Source: Sulfurimonas sp. RIFOXYD12_FULL_33_39 (lineage in GTDB: Bacteria > Campylobacterota > Campylobacteria > Campylobacterales > Sulfurimonadaceae). Taken from it: DNA of 64,000 bases. The position numbers and the translations under genes are program-made. The stretch lies in contig MICF01000001.1 of assembly GCA_001829785.1 (NCBI GenBank), positions 124,001 to 188,000 of the forward strand, given 5' to 3'. Numbering within the stretch: position 1 is the stretch's first letter; each line of letters begins with the position of its first letter. Positions 17,363 to 26,316 of the stretch are shown in pieces. The notes under the pieces were generated by a model, which searched no databases, was not told the origin of the DNA, and was given only the letters and a program-made list of their open reading frames with translations.

Positions 17363-17514
17363 TTTAGTACCTCCACTATTATTTTATTTTTAAAATAATA
17401 TCTCATGCAAAGATATTTAACAATCCAAAAATTGCTATCTTTAAACTAATAATTTATTTAATAGTATCTCCCCAACCCATTTAACAATCATGTTAACTAA
17501 TAGCATATTTTTTC

Positions 17515-17528
17515 GGAACCGTTTTTGC
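17515..17528 (+). promoter_or_regulatory. Sigma-54 type promoter (GG-N10-GC)
   Basis: The sequence CGGAACCGTTTTTGCTT has GG at 17515-17516 and GC at 17527-17528, with exactly 10 bases between and TTGCT at the -12 site. The predicted start of transcription is about 17540, followed by AAGGAG and the ATG at 17564. The same pattern occurs before fliK and flgE in this window. Confidence 0.7.
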
Positions 17529-17563
17529 TTGTTATTTATCATTGAAACTACAAAGGAGCATTT

Positions 17564-18568
17564 ATGGAAACTTCTACTGCTTATCAAAGCTACTTAAGCG
17601 TAATGCAAAACTACCAAACAACTCAAGGGCGTAAGGATTATCAAGCTCCTTTTGCCGAGAGCTTTGAGTTAATTTATGCAAAAGCCGAGGAGCAGGATAT
17701 AAATCTATCAAACGCCAAAAACTTTTTGGAGTCACTTTCTCAGAGTGAACTAAGAACACTTCAAAAATATTCAGGTCTTGCAGATTCTATCAACGTAAAT
17801 TCGCTCTCTGCCGAAGGTGCATACAATCTGCTGATGCACGACAATGAGCAGTATGATTTTAACGACAACGGCACTGCGGAAGTGGGAATCGGCAAACACT
17901 TTTTAGCCGTACCTAAAAATATGCCAGCAGACGTTCAAGAAGCGTATGTTTCCGCCGTGAACTCTCTTAGCGATAAAGACAAGCTTATGGCTATGACGCT
18001 GACATTTGATTCTGCACATCTTGACGCGGTTATAAACAACAAGCCTTATACCCCTACAAATATGGACTACGATTACTTGAAGAGCAGAGTCGATAACATG
18101 TTAAATCCAAAAAACGGAGGATATACATCTGTTGAAGCAAAAGAGAGCATAACTGCATTTTGGAACGCTTTTGATGCCGCTTATACGGGAGACAAAACTC
18201 AAAGTTCAAATAAGTCTGATGAAGAAAATAGCAGCGTTGCAAAATTTTTAGAAGATTTGCTTACAAAAGGAGCCGCAAAATTTTTGTCCGACATGAACCA
18301 AGAGAAAATAGACAAAATGCTAGAGGAGTACAAACAAAAGCTAATAGAAGAGATGGGCGATTCTCCTGAGGCTATGGAAAAAATCGCAAAAATGTTAGAG
18401 GATTTCAAGAAAAAGCTAATAGAAGATATGAAAGAGAAGATGGAAGATGAGCTAAAAAACAGTAAAAATGTCAGCTCGGTAAAAATCGACACTTTTATAA
18501 TGACTATGCTAAACAATACAAAAAATGAGAAAAACTCTTCACCGCTTAAAGAGTTGCTAAAAACATAA
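17564..18568 (+). CDS. Unknown protein, probable member of the sigma-54 (flagellar) regulon
   Basis: I do not recognise this 334-residue protein. It has no signal peptide or membrane helix. The N-terminal half (residues 1-185) is a soluble mixed domain with conserved-looking blocks LSQSELRTLQKYSGLAD and YDFNDNGTAEVGIGKHF. Residues about 200-300 are highly charged and predicted helical, with an internally repeated unit: MLEEYKQKLIEEMGDSPEAM and then MLEDFKKKLIEDMKEKMEDE. AAAGGAG is 8 nt before the ATG. The upstream sigma-54 promoter ties it to flagellar genes, which are the usual targets in Campylobacterota. A hook-junction, chaperone or filament-related role is speculative. Confidence 0.8.
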   Translation: METSTAYQSYLSVMQNYQTTQGRKDYQAPFAESFELIYAKAEEQDINLSNAKNFLESLSQSELRTLQKYSGLADSINVNSLSAEGAYNLLMHDNEQYDFNDNGTAEVGIGKHFLAVPKNMPADVQEAYVSAVNSLSDKDKLMAMTLTFDSAHLDAVINNKPYTPTNMDYDYLKSRVDNMLNPKNGGYTSVEAKESITAFWNAFDAAYTGDKTQSSNKSDEENSSVAKFLEDLLTKGAAKFLSDMNQEKIDKMLEEYKQKLIEEMGDSPEAMEKIAKMLEDFKKKLIEDMKEKMEDELKNSKNVSSVKIDTFIMTMLNNTKNEKNSSPLKELLKT

Positions 18569-18576
18569 GCAACTCT
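18550..18576. terminator. Hairpin between two convergent genes
   Basis: AGAGTTGCT at 18550-18558 pairs perfectly with AGCAACTCT at 18568-18576 across a 9-base loop. It overlaps the stop codon of the unknown gene and lies just before the end of the helicase gene. No strong T run follows, so it may be a modest bidirectional terminator. Confidence 0.55.
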
Positions 18577-18578
18577 AA

Positions 18579-21377
18579 CTACTGTTTTCTATACCCGCCT
18601 TTTCTGATACCGCGTCCCGCATAATTCTTTTTAAAACAAGACTGGCAAATACCGTAGGGCGAGTTTGTCGGCAGAGGTGCGGAACACATTCTGCATCTTG
18701 TAGCTAGCTGACTTTGTTGAAGCGAATTCTCTATAAACTTATTTAAAACTCCTCTTGAAGCCCTTGCTCTGTTTGCATCGATAAAATAGTCGCTAAATCT
18801 GTAACTAAGCCACAAATAGAGCGAAATCTCTTTTACCATATCCTCCGCACGCAGAAGCTCGTCGGTAGTCTGCGCATAGCTTCCATGTAGCGGCGGAGTC
18901 ATGTATGGAATTGGCATCTTTTTTTCTAGTGCCGATAGATAACTCTCATAAGCCGCAACAATATATGGCGATTTTAGCGTAAGCGGTGCACATGCGAGAT
19001 GATATTTAGTAGCAATATCCAAATCATATTGGTCAACCAACAAAGAAGCTTCTAACATGTCCTCAAGATTTGTTGCCACAAAAGGACCGTCAAACTCCAT
19101 ATTTTTAACAAAAAACTTTAAAATCTCATGCAGTGACTTCTCTTCAAGAATATTACCGACAAGCTTTATATGGTCAAGATTTGCCATTACTTTAAACGGC
19201 ATAGTTATTGTTTTTGCTTCTTTATGAAAATTCTTTTTTACTATCTTTAAAACATCGCCGCTCAAAGCTCCGACATATCCTTTTTCATGAAGCCCGTATC
19301 TTCCGGCACGTCCTGAAATCTGATGAACTTCGCTAGGCAGAAGTTCTCTATCGTTTACTCCGTCAAACTTCTCTGCTTTTGAAAACAGTATAGTTTTTAT
19401 TGGAAGATTCATCCCCATTGCGATAGCGTCCGTTGCTATTAAAAGCTGCGTCTCTCCCACACGAAACCGTCTAGCCTCTTCTCGCCTGACTTCGGGAGAG
19501 AGATTTCCGTAAACAACGCTGATACTGAAGTATTTTGAAAAATTCTGCTTTAGTTTTAGGACATCTTTTCTGCTAAAAGCGATTATCGCCGTACTCTCCT
19601 CTACATCTTTTTCATGTACGGGAGATTCCAGAAGCGTTAGCGGATTTTTCCTCTCAAACTCGATTATCTCAAGCTCTTCGCCGAGATACTTTGCAAGTGC
19701 AACTATCGCCTCTTTTGAGTTTGGCGAACCCGTCATTACAATCTCTTTTGCAGGTGCGCCGATTATAGCATTTGCCCATGCCCAACCGCGGTCGCGGTCG
19801 TCTATCATCTGTACCTCATCTATAACACAGACATCGACATCCACGTCAAAATTTACCATCTCGATAGTCGAGCTTATGTGCGTTGCATCCTCGTCTAGTA
19901 TCTGCTCTTCGCCCGTTATCAAAGATGCGTCAATACCGCTTTCTCGTAAATCTTCATACCCTTCCAAAGCCAAAAGTCTAAGCGGTGCTAAATAGTAACC
20001 CGTGTCGGCAGTTTTTAGTTTTTGCATAGCCTGATATGTTTTACCGCTGTTTGTAGGTCCTATGTGAAGAGTGAGCTTTCTTCTCATGTCACGTGCAAGA
20101 GGAAAAAGGTTTTTAAAGTCTCTAATAGTACCTGCTAGAAGCTCATATCTCTGCTTTTTGGCTATCTCGTCATGAATACTGTGAACAAACCGCTTGACGC
20201 ACTTTCTTGCAACTTTTGCAGATATATGCAGTGATGTCGGCAAAAGTTCAAATAACACTCCGTAAACCTTTAGGTACAACGCCTCGTCACTTAAATGAAG
20301 CAGTGTTGCATACGAGCCGCACTCATCTACAAGCAGTTTCAAGTCGAGTAAAAACTGCTCTTCATGCTCTTTTTTTGATTCAGTTATAACTTCGCTAAAA
20401 TCAAGCTCGTTAGCCTTCCATATATCATGTAACAGCGAGTTAAGCTCTACATGTAACTCCAGTGTATAGTTTTGGGTTCTGTTTATATAGGGAAACTCAA
20501 ACTTCTCTTCCAAGCTTATTACAAGCTCCTCCTCGTGAAGCTCGATTTCAACATCTTTAAGTACGCTCTTTACAATCCTGCTTATAACTTCCTCTTTGAT
20601 AAAAGGGTATAAAACCTTTGTCTTTGGCGGCGAAGCACGGAGTGCATTTACAATCTCTTTTTGGGTTAAGTAAGGATGAGGGTCTGTCAAATCTTTTATA
20701 AACTTCTCTATCTCTTTTTGTTTTTTTGCTACGACTCTCTCTTTTTCTTCGTATATCTCTTTTATAAGCGTCTCTTCATCGCTGTTTTGAAGATAGTCAT
20801 ACTCATATATTTTTGTATTTAGCGTTAGTATCTTGTGAAAACTCTGTCCGTAAAGAACATAGTGAAGCGATGCGTTAAACTCCAAAGAGTCGTCTATGTC
20901 AAAGATTCCCTCAACTCTCTTTTGAATACGCTCTTTTTTTAGAGCATAGCGAATATGGTTGAGTTTGGACTCCATCTTCTCAATGGTAATTTTTTTACTT
21001 CTAACGTCTGCGAATGCTTTATGAAGCAGCGTCGCTTCTTCATGGCTTACATGTAACTCGTCGATAAGAGTATTTATCTTATCTTCTCTGTCTAAATTCG
21101 GCTCTTTTGGAGTCGTTGACTTATATATCTTGCCCTCATTTGCAAAAAAGTGCAGTATATCTGAGCGAAATCCGCTATCCGCCTCACTCCACAACATTCT
21201 TGCCATCTTTATAAGCATATCTCTACTCTGGTCGATATCGTATATGCCAAGCGTCGTAAAAAGCTCACTAAGTGTCTGAGAGCTTACTCTCTCGATGCCG
21301 ACGTCAAACGGGTCGTCATCAAAATATTTTCTAATTTTTTGGTTTATTTTGCTATTTTTTTTGTTTTTCTTTGCCAT
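18579..21377 (-). CDS. SUV3-like DExH-box RNA helicase
   Basis: A 932-residue helicase resembling mitochondrial SUV3. The core has Walker A LHIGPTNSGKTYQAM near residue 440, APLRLLALEGYE, TGEEQ, the DEVQ box near 520 (VIDEVQMIDDRDRGWAW), TGSP, and the C-terminal RecA domain with ATDAIAMGMNLP and QISGRAGRYG. The first 430 residues are a helical extension not seen in SUV3. Near the C-terminus CRMC...CQSC (residues about 897-915) looks like a zinc ribbon, followed by a Gly/Arg-rich tail. SUV3-like helicases unwind RNA for degradation; the partner nuclease in this organism is not known from the window. Confidence 0.9.
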   Translation of the reverse strand: MAKKNKKNSKINQKIRKYFDDDPFDVGIERVSSQTLSELFTTLGIYDIDQSRDMLIKMARMLWSEADSGFRSDILHFFANEGKIYKSTTPKEPNLDREDKINTLIDELHVSHEEATLLHKAFADVRSKKITIEKMESKLNHIRYALKKERIQKRVEGIFDIDDSLEFNASLHYVLYGQSFHKILTLNTKIYEYDYLQNSDEETLIKEIYEEKERVVAKKQKEIEKFIKDLTDPHPYLTQKEIVNALRASPPKTKVLYPFIKEEVISRIVKSVLKDVEIELHEEELVISLEEKFEFPYINRTQNYTLELHVELNSLLHDIWKANELDFSEVITESKKEHEEQFLLDLKLLVDECGSYATLLHLSDEALYLKVYGVLFELLPTSLHISAKVARKCVKRFVHSIHDEIAKKQRYELLAGTIRDFKNLFPLARDMRRKLTLHIGPTNSGKTYQAMQKLKTADTGYYLAPLRLLALEGYEDLRESGIDASLITGEEQILDEDATHISSTIEMVNFDVDVDVCVIDEVQMIDDRDRGWAWANAIIGAPAKEIVMTGSPNSKEAIVALAKYLGEELEIIEFERKNPLTLLESPVHEKDVEESTAIIAFSRKDVLKLKQNFSKYFSISVVYGNLSPEVRREEARRFRVGETQLLIATDAIAMGMNLPIKTILFSKAEKFDGVNDRELLPSEVHQISGRAGRYGLHEKGYVGALSGDVLKIVKKNFHKEAKTITMPFKVMANLDHIKLVGNILEEKSLHEILKFFVKNMEFDGPFVATNLEDMLEASLLVDQYDLDIATKYHLACAPLTLKSPYIVAAYESYLSALEKKMPIPYMTPPLHGSYAQTTDELLRAEDMVKEISLYLWLSYRFSDYFIDANRARASRGVLNKFIENSLQQSQLATRCRMCSAPLPTNSPYGICQSCFKKNYAGRGIRKGGYRKQ

Positions 21378-21525
21378 GCAAAATTGTAGCTAAATATGAT
21401 TTACATATCTGTATTTTAATTTGCACTGATTTTAGCTAAAATAGTTGTTTTCAATATAAACAAAATATAATATAATTCAAAAATATAAGTTTACTATTGT
21501 TTTAAACACTAAGGAGAATTTATAA

Positions 21526-22359
21526 ATGAAAAATATATACATGTCAAATATTGAAGATTATCTCTACATGTTTAATTCTAAAAATGATAATTTTAGTGCT
21601 ATTAACTGGGTGGAGCCTATTTTTATCACAATGATTAGAGCTTATCAGAATGATGAACAAATCAATATTTTTACAGACTCAGACTATTTAAAAAATATGA
21701 TTGAAAAAGATTACAAGTTTAATAAAACATACAGCCCTATTGAAAAAGTACAAAATAGAAACGGTCTTGACAAAATATCAACCCACTTGACAGAAATAAT
21801 GCTTAAAAACTTTACTGAACTGTCCCCTGCCGATACAAGAGATTTAAAAAACTATCTGCAATATCTCTTTATAGAACTTATGAACAATGTGGCAGACCAC
21901 GCTCACTCTAGCGTTGGCGGATACGTAATGGCTCAATACTATCCTAGAAATAAAAAAATACAATTTGCAGTAGCAGACAGAGGTATTGGTTTTCTCAGTA
22001 ATTTAAAATTAAAATTTTATATAAACACTGAAGAAGAAGCAATTATTAAAGCTTTGGAAAAAGGAGTCACCGCAACCAAGCAAACAATGTATGGACATGA
22101 GAAAAACGCAGGTTTTGGCTTATATGCGATGTTTGAAATCTTAAAAATGACGGGAGGAAGATTTGTAATAATTTCAAATAACACTTTAATAAGATACCAA
22201 AATGACTCTTTCCAATCTAAAAAACTAGAGAATCCGTGGAATGGCGCTGTAGTAGCATTTGAATTTGACGAAGCAAACATAAACTATGATATGGATTACT
22301 TTAAAAGAAATTTTTTATGGAGTGAAATTATAAATGACGAAGATGAGGACTATTTTTAA
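21526..22359 (+). CDS. HATPase domain protein (anti-sigma or GHKL ATPase-like)
   Basis: A 277-residue cytoplasmic protein. The GHKL ATPase N-box is YLFIELMNNVADHAHS near residue 110-125, then FAVADRGIGFLSN (G1 box) and KNAGFGLYAMFEILKMTGG (G2 region). There is no dimerisation/His region, so it is not a classical sensor kinase; it resembles stand-alone anti-sigma-factor-type kinases. AAGGAG precedes the start by 8 nt. The stop shares the palindromic TTAA with the stop of a convergent DUF4325 gene. The pair probably forms a partner-switch, but target and signal are unknown. Confidence 0.82.
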   Translation: MKNIYMSNIEDYLYMFNSKNDNFSAINWVEPIFITMIRAYQNDEQINIFTDSDYLKNMIEKDYKFNKTYSPIEKVQNRNGLDKISTHLTEIMLKNFTELSPADTRDLKNYLQYLFIELMNNVADHAHSSVGGYVMAQYYPRNKKIQFAVADRGIGFLSNLKLKFYINTEEEAIIKALEKGVTATKQTMYGHEKNAGFGLYAMFEILKMTGGRFVIISNNTLIRYQNDSFQSKKLENPWNGAVVAFEFDEANINYDMDYFKRNFLWSEIINDEDEDYF

Positions 22360-22652
22360 GCAGACCTCTCTTTAGAGTATTTTATAACAAAATTTATAGT
22401 ATCTTTTATACCTTGTGTTTCATTAACTAGTCTTACTTTACCTCTAATATACTCAATACCAAAAGCCCTAATAAAAATCCCAAAAAACTCATCTATAAAA
22501 GATTGTGTAACCTGCTCAATCCCTACAAAATCAAGTGTTACACTATTGCCTTTATCAAGCTCTTTTTTCATAAGCTTTCTTATAGTTTCTCCGGCACCTC
22601 TTGAGCCTACAAACTCAAAACCACCGGTTTCTTTTTTTATATTGATTACCAT
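22356..22652 (-). CDS. DUF4325 STAS-like protein
   Basis: A 98-residue protein of the DUF4325 family, which is related to STAS anti-sigma-antagonist domains. Evidence: GSRGAGETIRKLMKKELDKGNSVTLDFVG as a first strand-turn, then VTQSFIDEFFG, the core of the family. AAGGAGG lies 8 nt before the ATG, a very strong ribosome binding site. It is convergent with the ATPase gene and ends 4 nt inside it. Partner-switch role with the ATPase is inferred from family association. Confidence 0.82.
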   Translation of the reverse strand: MVINIKKETGGFEFVGSRGAGETIRKLMKKELDKGNSVTLDFVGIEQVTQSFIDEFFGIFIRAFGIEYIRGKVRLVNETQGIKDTINFVIKYSKERSA

Positions 22653-23047
22653 ATGGTGCCTCCTTTTTAAAATACGAAAGTTTATCCAAACTTTTTAAAT
22701 ATCCATAAATCTAAAATAATTTTATTCTTCAGATTACTTACTTTAATATACTTTGTTACTTCCAAAACACAAGCCTTAAAAGCCTATTGTATCGCAAGTT
22801 CTCTTATTTTTTATATTTTGTTACTTCCATTTTACTGGATATACTACTTCCTTTTTTACACTTTATTTGAACTTATTTTAGCCGACATAGTTACTTTTAA
22901 TTTATATGAAACTATAAAAAAACTTAAACCAAAACTTAAACAAAGTATCTACATGTAAATACATAAAAGAGTTAAAAGTTAAATCGGATAAAATTTCTCC
23001 GATTTAAAAATACTAGAGCGTAATTCGTTCTTACCAAAGGATATAAC
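22653..23047. promoter_or_regulatory. Intergenic region with an iterated TTTGTTACTTCC motif
   Basis: A 395-nt gene-free stretch. The 12-mer TTTGTTACTTCC occurs at 22752-22763 and 22817-22828, 65 bases apart, and a weaker TAGTTACTTTT follows at 22889-22899. These may be operator sites or remnants of tandem copies. The last 100 bases contain repeated AACTTAAAC and an AAAGGA ribosome site for the peptide at 23048. No tRNA or ncRNA was recognised. Confidence 0.4.
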
Positions 23048-23182
23048 ATGAAAAAAATGATTTTATTAATCGCATTGACATTAGGTGCTCTTCAAGCAGA
23101 CAATATCGTAACTTACGACACAAACGCAGGTAACGATTCTCAAATTAGCAAACCTAACCACCCGAGTCAAGAACTTTACTAG
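23048..23182 (+). CDS. Small secreted peptide, 44 residues
   Basis: A short frame starting MKKMILLIALTLGALQADN, a good signal peptide with cleavage probably after ALQA (about residue 17), leaving a 27-residue mature peptide rich in Asn, Ser and Asp (QISKPNHPSQELY at the end). AAAGGA lies 8 nt upstream and a perfect hairpin follows the stop, so it looks like a real single-gene transcript. I do not recognise it. It may be a periplasmic signal or a stress peptide. Confidence 0.65.
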   Translation: MKKMILLIALTLGALQADNIVTYDTNAGNDSQISKPNHPSQELY

Positions 23183-23194
23183 TCTTGATTTTAA

Positions 23195-23218
23195 CTTCAT
23201 CCGTTTCATCGGATGAAG
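23195..23218 (+). terminator. Hairpin terminator after the secreted peptide gene
   Basis: CTTCATCCG at 23195-23203 and CGGATGAAG at 23210-23218 are exact inverted copies around a 6-base loop. It is followed by a T-rich stretch (CTCTTCCCTATTTTTCTTT). It also lies next to the 3' end of the convergent membrane protein gene. Confidence 0.75.
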
Positions 23219-23225
23219 CTCTTCC

Positions 23226-24089
23226 CTATTTTTCTTTACTCTTTTTTGTCATATAAATCAGCACCGAAAGTGATATTATAAACGTTGATGTTCCTATCAT
23301 CAGATAGAGTGCATTTATCATCTTGTCATAGTTTTCTATCGCAATTTTAAAGACTACCATAAGCGTCTCTATAGAGAGTGCAATGAGTATAGTTACCAAA
23401 AATTTAGTAAGTGTTTTTATCTCAATTTTGGAATCTTTTATATAACTTTTAAAATAAACTTCCTGCTCAAGTATTGTTTTTGACAAGTCAAATATAGCAA
23501 GTCCCAAAGTTGCGGCAATTATCGGTTTAAAGATGGTATCTATGCTTAGTTTTGATGCCAAAAAGTTTGAAAGAAAGTCGCTTCCCGCGTAAAATATTGC
23601 AACACCCGATAAAAACATCATAAAATAACCTGCAAACATATAAAAAGCTTTAACTACATTGCTGAAAATCTTATCTTTTTCTATGAGTCCTAGTCTCTCT
23701 AAGAGCATTTCAAGTCTTAAATCCATAAAGACGATATTTTGTCCCTCTTTTTTTGAAACTGTTATGCAAAGATTTGATGTTGCCGAACTTTGATAAGGCT
23801 GCGCAAAAGCAAAGTCGTTATCTTTTATCTCAAGTCTCTCAAGCAGATAAGTTCTGTCTTTATCCTTCTCGCTCTCATCTACTTTGTATTTATAAATATT
23901 TGCAGACGTCTGCTCTTTTGTAATGCTGTTTACCACATAAACTAGTTCCAAAGACGGAAAAGTATTAAAAAGTAGCTTAAAGTTATTTTCACTGTGATTA
24001 CAAAGCGGTGCTAGATTTTCTATACTCTCCTCTATAAACACCTCTATTTTTTCTTTATGTTGGTTATAAATCTCTATATATTCTCTCAT
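23226..24089 (-). CDS. PDC-sensor-like domain membrane protein
   Basis: A 287-residue protein. Residues about 1-140 resemble the PDC sensor domains of Campylobacterota (SLELVYVVNSITKEQTS, NIYKYKVDE, DRTYLLER and PYQSSATSNLCITVSKKEG), but without the N-terminal transmembrane helix of a periplasmic sensor. The C-terminal half has four membrane helices (about 155-285). There is no kinase, cyclase or receptor output domain. The ligand, topology and role are unknown. It starts on its own, upstream of the divergent pta gene. Confidence 0.6.
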   Translation of the reverse strand: MREYIEIYNQHKEKIEVFIEESIENLAPLCNHSENNFKLLFNTFPSLELVYVVNSITKEQTSANIYKYKVDESEKDKDRTYLLERLEIKDNDFAFAQPYQSSATSNLCITVSKKEGQNIVFMDLRLEMLLERLGLIEKDKIFSNVVKAFYMFAGYFMMFLSGVAIFYAGSDFLSNFLASKLSIDTIFKPIIAATLGLAIFDLSKTILEQEVYFKSYIKDSKIEIKTLTKFLVTILIALSIETLMVVFKIAIENYDKMINALYLMIGTSTFIISLSVLIYMTKKSKEK

Positions 24090-24234
24090 TAGAAACCTCC
24101 ATTTTTTATCTTCTATTATTATATTACATTCTAGTCGTCGTTACTTTACATGTCATGATTAAATAAGTATCAATACAGCCGCTTTTAACAAAAAACATCA
24201 TAATATTTAGCATATCACTTTTTTAGGCGGATTT

Positions 24235-26316
24235 ATGAAAATAAAGTCACTATATATATCTGGTGAGAAGAGAAATGTAGGCACTCTTTTTGTATCTTTT
24301 GGGATGATGGAGATACTAAAAAGAAATATTCACAGAGTCGCTTTTTTTCGCCCGATAATTTTTTCAAAAGATGTTTACGATAAAGATATTGACTTTATTT
24401 TAAAAAGATATAACCTAGATATGAAGTATGAAGATACTTACGGTTTTGATATAGATTATGTCGAAAGTATGATTGCATCAAAACAGCTAGACGAGCTAAT
24501 TAATCAACTCATAGAGAAGTTTAAAAAACTTGAAAAGAGTTATGATTTCATTCTTTGTCAGGGAATAAGACGCTCATTTTTAAACTCTACCATAGGGTAT
24601 GATTTAAACATGACAATAGCTCAAAACTTCGGTTCAGCTATCATAAACATCATAAATGCAAAAGATTTATCCATACATGAGATTTATGAAAATATATTGA
24701 TAGAGAGTGAAAACATACGCACTCATGACTGCAGCCATTTTGCAACATTTGTAAATAGGTTAGATGATGAAAAACATCTTCAACTCAAAGAAAAACTAAA
24801 AAACAACAACACTGCAACTTACCTTTTAAAAGAGGTAAAAGAGCTTGATATTCCTACCATTGAAGATGTTATGGATGCACTTCATGCAAAACCTATCCTC
24901 TTTTTGCAAAAGGACAACACAAGAGTAGTAAGAGGTTTCAAGATAGCTACGCAAAGTGTTGAAAATTTTTTAGAACAGCTGCAAGAAGATGATATGGTTG
25001 TAGTTTCGCCGGATAGATCAGACATAATTTTAGCAATTATTTCAACATTTTATTCAAAAGAGTATCCAAAAATAAGCGGCATTGTCCTTACATCGGATAT
25101 GCAAATCCATCCAAATATACAAAAAATTATTTCAGGATTAAAAAACTACAATGTACCTATTTTGTCTGTAAAAATCGATGCTTTTCAAACTGCAAAAAGC
25201 CTGCTTGACGTTTATTCAAGGCTCAGAGTAACAAGCGAGAGAAAAATTGCCCTTGCCCTTGGGCTATTTAACTCAAGCGCAGATATAAAAGCTATCGAAG
25301 CAAAAATAGAGACTCAAATGAGCGAAGTTATGACTCCGATGATGTTTGAATATAAACTTTTTGAAATGGCAAGACTCAACAAAAAAAGAGTTATCTTGCC
25401 TGAGGGAAGCGATGAGAGAATATTAAGAGCCGTTGAGATAATTCTGCGCCGTGACGCAGCGGATATCATAATTTTAGGCGATGAGGATGAGATACGAGAA
25501 AACATCCGAAAATTTGGACTTGACCTTAGCAAAGCACTCATAATAGACCATCTAAAATCAGAACTTTTAGAAGAGTTCACAAATACTTTTTACGAAATGA
25601 GAAAAGAAAAAGGACTCACGCTTCAAGGTGCAAAAGATGCAATGATACATGTAAACTATTTTGCGACTATGATGGTTTATACGGGTCATGCCGATGGTAT
25701 GGTAAGCGGAGCCGTTCATGCAACGGCGGACACCATAAGACCTGCTCTGCAAATCATAAAAACGACACCTGACGTGCGCATAGTATCAAGTCTCTTTTTT
25801 ATGTGTCTAAAAACTAAAGTTTTAGTTTACGGAGATTGCGCGCTAAATCAAGACCCAAATGCCGAAGAACTTGCCCAAATAGCTCTATCGTGTGCAAAAA
25901 CTGCTCTTGCTTTTGGAATTGAGCCAAGAGTTGCAATGCTATCATACTCAACAGGCGAGAGCGGAAGCGGCAAAGATGTTGACAAAGTTAGAGAAGCTAC
26001 AAAAATAGTAAAATCAATAAAGCCTGATTTAAACATAGAAGGACCTATTCAGTATGATGCGGCTATTGATAAAAAAGTAGCGTCCATAAAACTTCCAAAC
26101 TCAAAAGTAGCAGGAGAAGCGAGTGTTTTTATATTTCCGGATTTAAACACGGGAAACAACACATACAAGGCAGTTCAACGCTCGACAAATGCCGTTGCGA
26201 TAGGACCAATCTTACAAGGGTTAAAAAAACCCGTAAATGATTTAAGCCGCGGCTGTGGTGTAAGCGATATTGTAAATACTATTTTAATTACCGCAATTCA
26301 AGCAGGACAAAAATAG
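24235..26316 (+). CDS. pta: Phosphate acetyltransferase, long form
   Basis: Interconverts acetyl-CoA and acetyl phosphate. 693 residues with three modules: an N-terminal BioD-like P-loop domain (residues 1-200), DRTGG domain (about 210-320) and the catalytic PTA domain from about residue 370 (RVILPEGSDERILRA, then GMVSGAVHATADTIRPALQI and SYSTGESGSG). The length is that of the E. coli long form. AGGCGG precedes the ATG by about 5 nt. The stop overlaps the GTG of ackA by one base, so the two enzymes are made together. Confidence 0.97.
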   Translation: MKIKSLYISGEKRNVGTLFVSFGMMEILKRNIHRVAFFRPIIFSKDVYDKDIDFILKRYNLDMKYEDTYGFDIDYVESMIASKQLDELINQLIEKFKKLEKSYDFILCQGIRRSFLNSTIGYDLNMTIAQNFGSAIINIINAKDLSIHEIYENILIESENIRTHDCSHFATFVNRLDDEKHLQLKEKLKNNNTATYLLKEVKELDIPTIEDVMDALHAKPILFLQKDNTRVVRGFKIATQSVENFLEQLQEDDMVVVSPDRSDIILAIISTFYSKEYPKISGIVLTSDMQIHPNIQKIISGLKNYNVPILSVKIDAFQTAKSLLDVYSRLRVTSERKIALALGLFNSSADIKAIEAKIETQMSEVMTPMMFEYKLFEMARLNKKRVILPEGSDERILRAVEIILRRDAADIIILGDEDEIRENIRKFGLDLSKALIIDHLKSELLEEFTNTFYEMRKEKGLTLQGAKDAMIHVNYFATMMVYTGHADGMVSGAVHATADTIRPALQIIKTTPDVRIVSSLFFMCLKTKVLVYGDCALNQDPNAEELAQIALSCAKTALAFGIEPRVAMLSYSTGESGSGKDVDKVREATKIVKSIKPDLNIEGPIQYDAAIDKKVASIKLPNSKVAGEASVFIFPDLNTGNNTYKAVQRSTNAVAIGPILQGLKKPVNDLSRGCGVSDIVNTILITAIQAGQK

